A stretch of 64,000 bases of DNA, from assembly GCA_013399115.1 (NCBI GenBank), contig VXAA01000606.1:270604-334603 (forward strand). Reading direction: 5' to 3'. Shown piece after piece: positions 59,361 through 64,000 of this stretch. This DNA is from Anseranas semipalmata (lineage: Eukaryota > Chordata > Aves > Anseriformes > Anseranatidae). The position numbers and the translations under genes are program-made. Under the pieces are notes generated by a model. The model searched no databases, was not told the origin of the DNA, and saw only the letters and a list, made by a program, of their open reading frames with translations. Position 1 is the first letter of the stretch. Each line of letters begins with the position of its first letter.

Positions 59361-61821
59361 AAACTGAGCTCTTGCAAAGTGAAAATTTTATGAAAACATG
59401 TTCTTCCCCCCCTTTGATATTTTTGCAATAAGTTACACAAACAAGAGGGCTTCTGGTGTTGTTTCCAGTTGCTTGGTCTCGCGGGATTTGGAATTCTTCT
59501 TCTCCTGGTGTTTCCCACAGAAATAGAGTGAGAACGTGCTTTCTCACGGGACTGTATTTCTCATGGAAAATAATAGGGTTGCCGGCAGCAAACGTTTTCT
59601 GCAGTGATACCCTGCCAATAAAGTCTTCAGGGAAATTATTGCCCTCAATAAGATGAAGACTAGTAAATTGGAACCCCCATCCCTACTCCACAAAGATATG
59701 TCTTTAGGAAGCTTTCTCCTTCTATTATTCCCTGGAAACCCTGACCCCAAGAAAATGCTGTAGACAGTAATGCTTGGTTTACACTTAATTTTGTTCCCCA
59801 GAATAAAGATGTCAGTTATGTGTGTAAAAAATAAAAAAAAGAGCAATCCCCCCCACCATACACCCGGACCAATATATTTATGCCAGTAAAAGCCCTCATG
59901 TAGACAGTTATGCTGAGAAAAGTTATTTTACAGCTCAGCTTTATTTTGTTCAGGGAACTGGTTCAAACTATAACAAACAAAGCTCCTTTTTGCTGTTAAG
60001 AACTGCATCCTCTAAGAAGGAGATTTTTGATGCAGCAAACCCTTGTAGGTGTAAACTTGTCAAAGATGTGTTGAATGCATTCTAATATCTGGAAGCCAAG
60101 AGAAATTTGCCACATTAGGTTTTATTATTATTCTGAGAGGCAGAAAAAACTGGTTTTGCTATGTCTCCAATTCCATCACAACCCATAATTGAATATTAAA
60201 AATGGACTTTGTTCATTTAAAGCACACATTTTTGGAAGATGATCTCCTGGCCAAAGGGAATTCAAAGTCAAGCAACACGCTTTCCTCTGTTGGAAGTGCA
60301 ACAGGTCTCTGTGTGTGGAGTGACTAGGAAAATCTGGTTGTTCTTAGAGAAATATTTTCTGGGGAGGGAAAAAAAAAGAAAAAATCAGAACTTTCCCCAT
60401 GGAAATGTGCACTGAAAGAAATGCAGGTGTTAGTCACGCAGGAGTTCATGTCAAGAGAAATATTTCCCCAGGGTCCCATGAGAGGAAAGGGGAAAGGGGG
60501 GGCTATGGGGTGCCTGACCCAAGGAGTAGGGGAAAAAAAGCAGAGGCTGGTGACAGAAAGACCTTAATTCATGCACCATGCGCTTGAGTGATGTGTTTAC
60601 TTTCAACTTTCAAGTCAAATTCAAGCAGCAGCCAAAAACCACAGATCAACACATTTTTAGTACAAAGTGAAATTAGGGTCATTGGCACCCTTGGTGCTCC
60701 ACCAATTTCTGAAACAACATTAAATCCATATTAATACTTGCTTTTAGTTAGCTGTGTCAAAGGAGATGGTAATTATGGGTAAGTAGGAAGGTTGGGATGT
60801 AACCAAATAATTGCTGCTGAAGGAGGTAACATAAACACAATTAGTTGAAAGGGTTATTTTTCGTCTTGAAGGAGAATTTAAAGCCAGTTCTGTTCTGGTT
60901 TAAGTCACTTATTAGCTTGAAACATGATGGAAAAATAAGAGTCTGAAAAATCAGAATCCAACTAAATCCATCTTCATGTTAATAGAGAGATTGATTTTTT
61001 TTAGGCTACCATTGTCATAATTATGCCTTCTGGCAGTGTTTCAGGTGTTGTAAAGCAATATGCATCCATTGAACTTCTGTGGATCTTCACTGGCTTACCC
61101 TGGCTGAGAACATAGCTCAGTCAAGGTAGAAAGGACCTACAGTTTCATAGAGGCAAAATAAAGAAATGGTTCTGGTCCAAAAAGGCAAAGGTACATTTAG
61201 CAAATTTGGCCCTTGTTATTATTCTGTTCCACTAGGGTGGGAGAGGTTGCCAGATACATAAATGATCTCAAAGCCAAACTGCTGGGGTGAAGTAGGATGC
61301 ATCAGAGATGACTTTGTTTTACCTTGGGTTGTGAAACTGTCTGTTTTCTCTAGCTCTGCTGCCCTGCTGGGTTTGGGGTCCTTGAGGCACCTCACATTTT
61401 GTTTAGAGAGGTGGCAGCAATACTGTGGGATCTCAACCAGAAGCAGCTTGTGGGGACCAAACCATGGACTCCTCCGAGAGGCTTGGGGCAAGGAGGGGCT
61501 TTCAAGTCAGACCTTCTCCATGGGTTTGAAAACCCTGCTTAGTGCCCTAAGAAGGCCCTAAGCCTGAGCAGTCTGAATGAAACCCCTTCTTCAAGCAGCC
61601 AGGGGTAGCTGCAGAGGAGTGTAACTGGACTCTTGGCCCATTCTGAGGCAGACTGGGATTTTATTCAGTCAATAACTACATAGAATTAGAGGGTCATGTT
61701 TATGCCACGTCCTGATTACTGACACCAATCATAGCAAGTTTTGTTTTCAGCTCTTTTAATTAAAAAACATAAAGTAATTTTATTCTAACAGTGATCTGGC
61801 AAATAAATACATTTTCTCAGT

Positions 61822-61855
61822 AACTCCAGTGTAGCCATAACTCTAGTGTAGCCAA
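61822..61855. repeat. 17-bp tandem duplication, near perfect
   Basis: AACTCCAGTGTAGCCAT is followed head to tail by AACTCTAGTGTAGCCAA. The two copies differ at two positions. Confidence 0.9.
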
Positions 61856-62360
61856 AATGGACTAATGCTTAAGGAAAACAGCTATGCAAAGGTGGTTTTT
61901 ATTTTTTTTTTTTATTATTTTTTGTCTCACCTTTTCACATTTGTGCGAAGGTCTTAGTTTTAGTTTTATTTCTGTTGGCTCAACCATCTGTGCATTTTAT
62001 TGCCTGTTCTAAGGAACTTTGCAATGTTTTTGTGAAGAGCAGTAGGAAAGCGCTGAGGAAAAAAATGAGTAAATATAAAGCCTTAGAGAAGAGAAGTGAC
62101 ACAACAAGTAATTTTTCCATTTATTCCTCCTGATATTGAGCTGAGCTGGGGAAATTACTTTAAGTACATAAGGTGATACAATTACTACAGTTGGGTCTTT
62201 GTTTAATTTTCAAATAGACAGTCCAGTACACTGAATTCAGAGGTGATTGGTTATGGACTCTCCAGCCCTTCACCTCTAGGTCATCAGGTTCAGTACTATC
62301 CCAGGTTGGAGCTCTGTACTCTATTCATTGTGAACAACTTATCTGATAAATTTATACTTC

Positions 62361-62460
62361 TTTTCTTTTCTTTTCTTTTCTTTTCTTTTCTTTTCTTTTC
62401 TTTTCTTTTCTTTTCTTTTCTTTTCTTTTCTTTTCTTTTCTTTTCTTTTCTTTTCTTTTC
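62361..62460. repeat. (TTTTC)20 microsatellite, perfect
   Basis: Twenty uninterrupted TTTTC units fill exactly 100 bases, flanked by CTTC on the left and TTTTTTCCTG on the right. On the minus strand it is a pure purine GAAAA array. The absence of any interruption suggests a young and variable locus. The 126-codon frame through it is a repeat translation (Phe/Leu/Ser). Confidence 0.98.
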
Positions 62461-64000
62461 TTTTTTCCTGCTAGTGAATTATCTATTGACAAATTTTAAT
62501 TTTTACAAATATGATCACCATTCAAAATTACTTGGCATGTGGTTTATGTGGTCTGCCTTCAGCTCGTGGACTAATCACAGACTATTCACCATGACTGTTG
62601 CTTTAAATATTTCCTATTCATGATGTCTGATTAAGATGCATAGCTACGTTTCTCTGTCTTCATTGGATGACACCCGTATTGCAAAGAGCTTGCAACTGAC
62701 CTCCCAACCCTTTTGGTGAAAATATATGTGCATGAGCATCCACAAGGCTCTCCTGCAGCCTTTTTTGTGGGCAAAGTTTCATGCAGACAAGTGTTAGTGA
62801 AAAGTGCCCGATGAAGAACAGAAATAATATCAAAGATGAAATTTATTCACACTGATGTTCTGAAGTGCTATTTTTGAACTGTTTCCCTAGTTATTGAAGT
62901 GAGCAAAAACCGTTGTGTGAAAACTTCCCATGTGAAATAAATGTGTAGTTTCACTCCAGTTCTTAGAGAACATAGGAACTGCAGTCGCAGTATCCATGAG
63001 TAACCGAATAACTTTGAAGCAGTCTCCACAGCAAAGTCACAGGATACTTGGCATTCAGTGATGCCGTGGCCATATTACTCCTGGATGTAGTACAGGCATA
63101 ACTAACTGGTAATATATTAAGGCTCCTATCCTGTCATTTCAGGTGGAGTACTTTTAGTAAGGATGTCAATCTCTACATCTATTAACCTTTAACCAATTAA
63201 TTCCACTTTAATTATTTTTTTTAATTAGAAAGAAAAAAAATAAGACAGACAAACCCGAAATCAGTTCTACCCAGAGATAAGAAATGACCAAGCATCATCT
63301 TGTAGTTCTAATGCCAAAGAGAGAACAGAGATGCAGTCCAGGGCCAAAATTTGGCTCATTTAATTACATCTGCACAGTATTTCAGTAGTATGCCTTGGTG
63401 AGAGGTGCTTTTAAGAGTAAAGTGCTTTGAAATAAAGCTATTAAATGCATACGGAGACATTGATCGATACACTCGAGTTATAGTGTGGGGGGCAGAAAGG
63501 AGAGGAACGAAAAAGCAAAGGACTTTTTTCTTCTCTGTAAGAGTGGATTTGGAATCTTCAAGGGCATAGGGATGGTAAACGATTGCTAAAAGTCCAAATT
63601 AAGAGGTATTAGTCCATTGTGCGGCAGTCAGTCACATCATATTCGCATCGCTGTTTTCTTGTCGGAGGTTTTGCCTTGATCTATCCCGGACCACATTGAC
63701 AAGTCACAATTGAAGCATTCTAAATAATCCACAGTGAAATAAGGCATAGGGTGTCACTCTCTAGGCTACAGAAAGCCTGAGCGCAGTGAAGTTAGAAAGG
63801 GTAGCAAAGCCCTTTTCAGTCATGTTTCTCAGCCGATTAAACTCATTCAGGGCCAGGCTGCTGGAACGAAAACAGAAAGATCACCTCCTGTTCTCCAGTG
63901 TTTTGTTGGCAACAGCAGACAGATGTAGAAAAGTAGAAACATTTTTACTATAGCAACAAAGGGGGAAGGGGTGGGAGGCAAATGCAAAAAAAAAAAAAAA
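62461..64000. other. Non-coding terminal stretch with complex segment
   Basis: No gene is seen. A cluster of TAATTA/TAATT words lies at about 63187-63230. The segment at about 63590-63760 is complex, contains several CpG and shows no repeat similarity. A weak antisense CR1-like word (GAACATAGGAACTGC) occurs near 62967. The window ends in an A15 run that may continue outside it. Confidence 0.55.

Larger units (their letters stand above)
57189..62360. other. Non-coding AT-rich stretch, no gene seen
   Basis: Holds T16 at 58837-58852, T18 at 59343-59360, a 17-base near-perfect tandem duplication at 61822-61855 and T12 at 61902-61913. Overlapping frames of 120 and 134 codons on opposite strands near 57100-57554 do not resemble proteins. 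The part at about 60590-60790 is complex and repeat-free. Confidence 0.6.

Noticed and set aside
62243..62623. 126-codon frame on +
   Set aside because: Most of it is a translation of the (TTTTC)20 array.
62960..63010. Possible antisense CR1 end (GAACATAGGAACTGC)
   Set aside because: Only one short word matches and the following sequence diverges.
1..64000. CRISPR arrays, bacterial operons, tRNA or rRNA genes, endogenous retrovirus LTRs
   Set aside because: No regularly spaced repeats, Shine-Dalgarno-led gene strings, A/B box pairs in a cloverleaf context, or paired LTR-like ends were seen on either strand.

Overview
This window is vertebrate nuclear, non-coding DNA. It is AT-rich and CpG-poor, with long homopolymer runs, microsatellites and decayed retroposon fragments. 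No bacterial or viral gene organisation is visible. The repeats point to a sauropsid (turtle, crocodilian or bird): one clear 3' end of a CR1 LINE (37725-37840), a second older CR1-like piece (11168-11265), several CORE-SINE/MIR-type fragments, and short palindromic repeats carrying motifs familiar from turtles and archosaurs. Young repeats are scarce, so I do not choose between these groups.

No protein-coding exon, tRNA, rRNA or known small RNA gene can be supported. The longest open frame (172 codons, 22419-22937) is about what chance gives in 64 kb of this composition, and none of the frames resembles a protein family I recognise. The window is best read as a gene desert or a piece of a very large intron. 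Long T runs outnumber long A runs on the + strand (about 18 to 5 at 12 bases or more, counted by eye), and nearly all the pyrimidine-rich microsatellites also lie on +. This is a weak hint of a surrounding gene transcribed in the + direction.

Layout. 1-5183 is ordinary AT-rich DNA ending in a T28/C17 tract and a 124-base assembly gap (5184-5307). 5308-16000 is AT-rich with microsatellites, two perfect palindromes (5406-5427, 7155-7188) and an old CR1 piece. 16001-18172 is the most distinctive block: repeat-poor, moderately GC-rich DNA with a good CTCF-type motif (17388-17401), then a roughly 550-base CpG-island-like stretch (17619-18172). 18173-30540 is AT-rich and holds a roughly 100-base element present twice in direct orientation (27350-27451 and 28241-28340). 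30541-31060 is a second, weaker GC-rich block with a G-quadruplex motif. 31061-35340 holds old CORE-SINE pieces. 35341-36460 is repeat-poor, with a purine tract and an A17/T17 hairpin. 36461-57190 holds the CR1 end, most of the CORE-SINE fragments and three palindromic repeats, plus a false-looking local duplication around a single N (56198-56425). 57191-64000 is AT-rich with a perfect (TTTTC)20 array and a complex terminal segment.

The items most worth a second look are the duplicated 100-base element, the CTCF/CpG-island block, and the assembly faults at 5131-5315 and 56198-56425. Nothing in the window demonstrates a new biological system.
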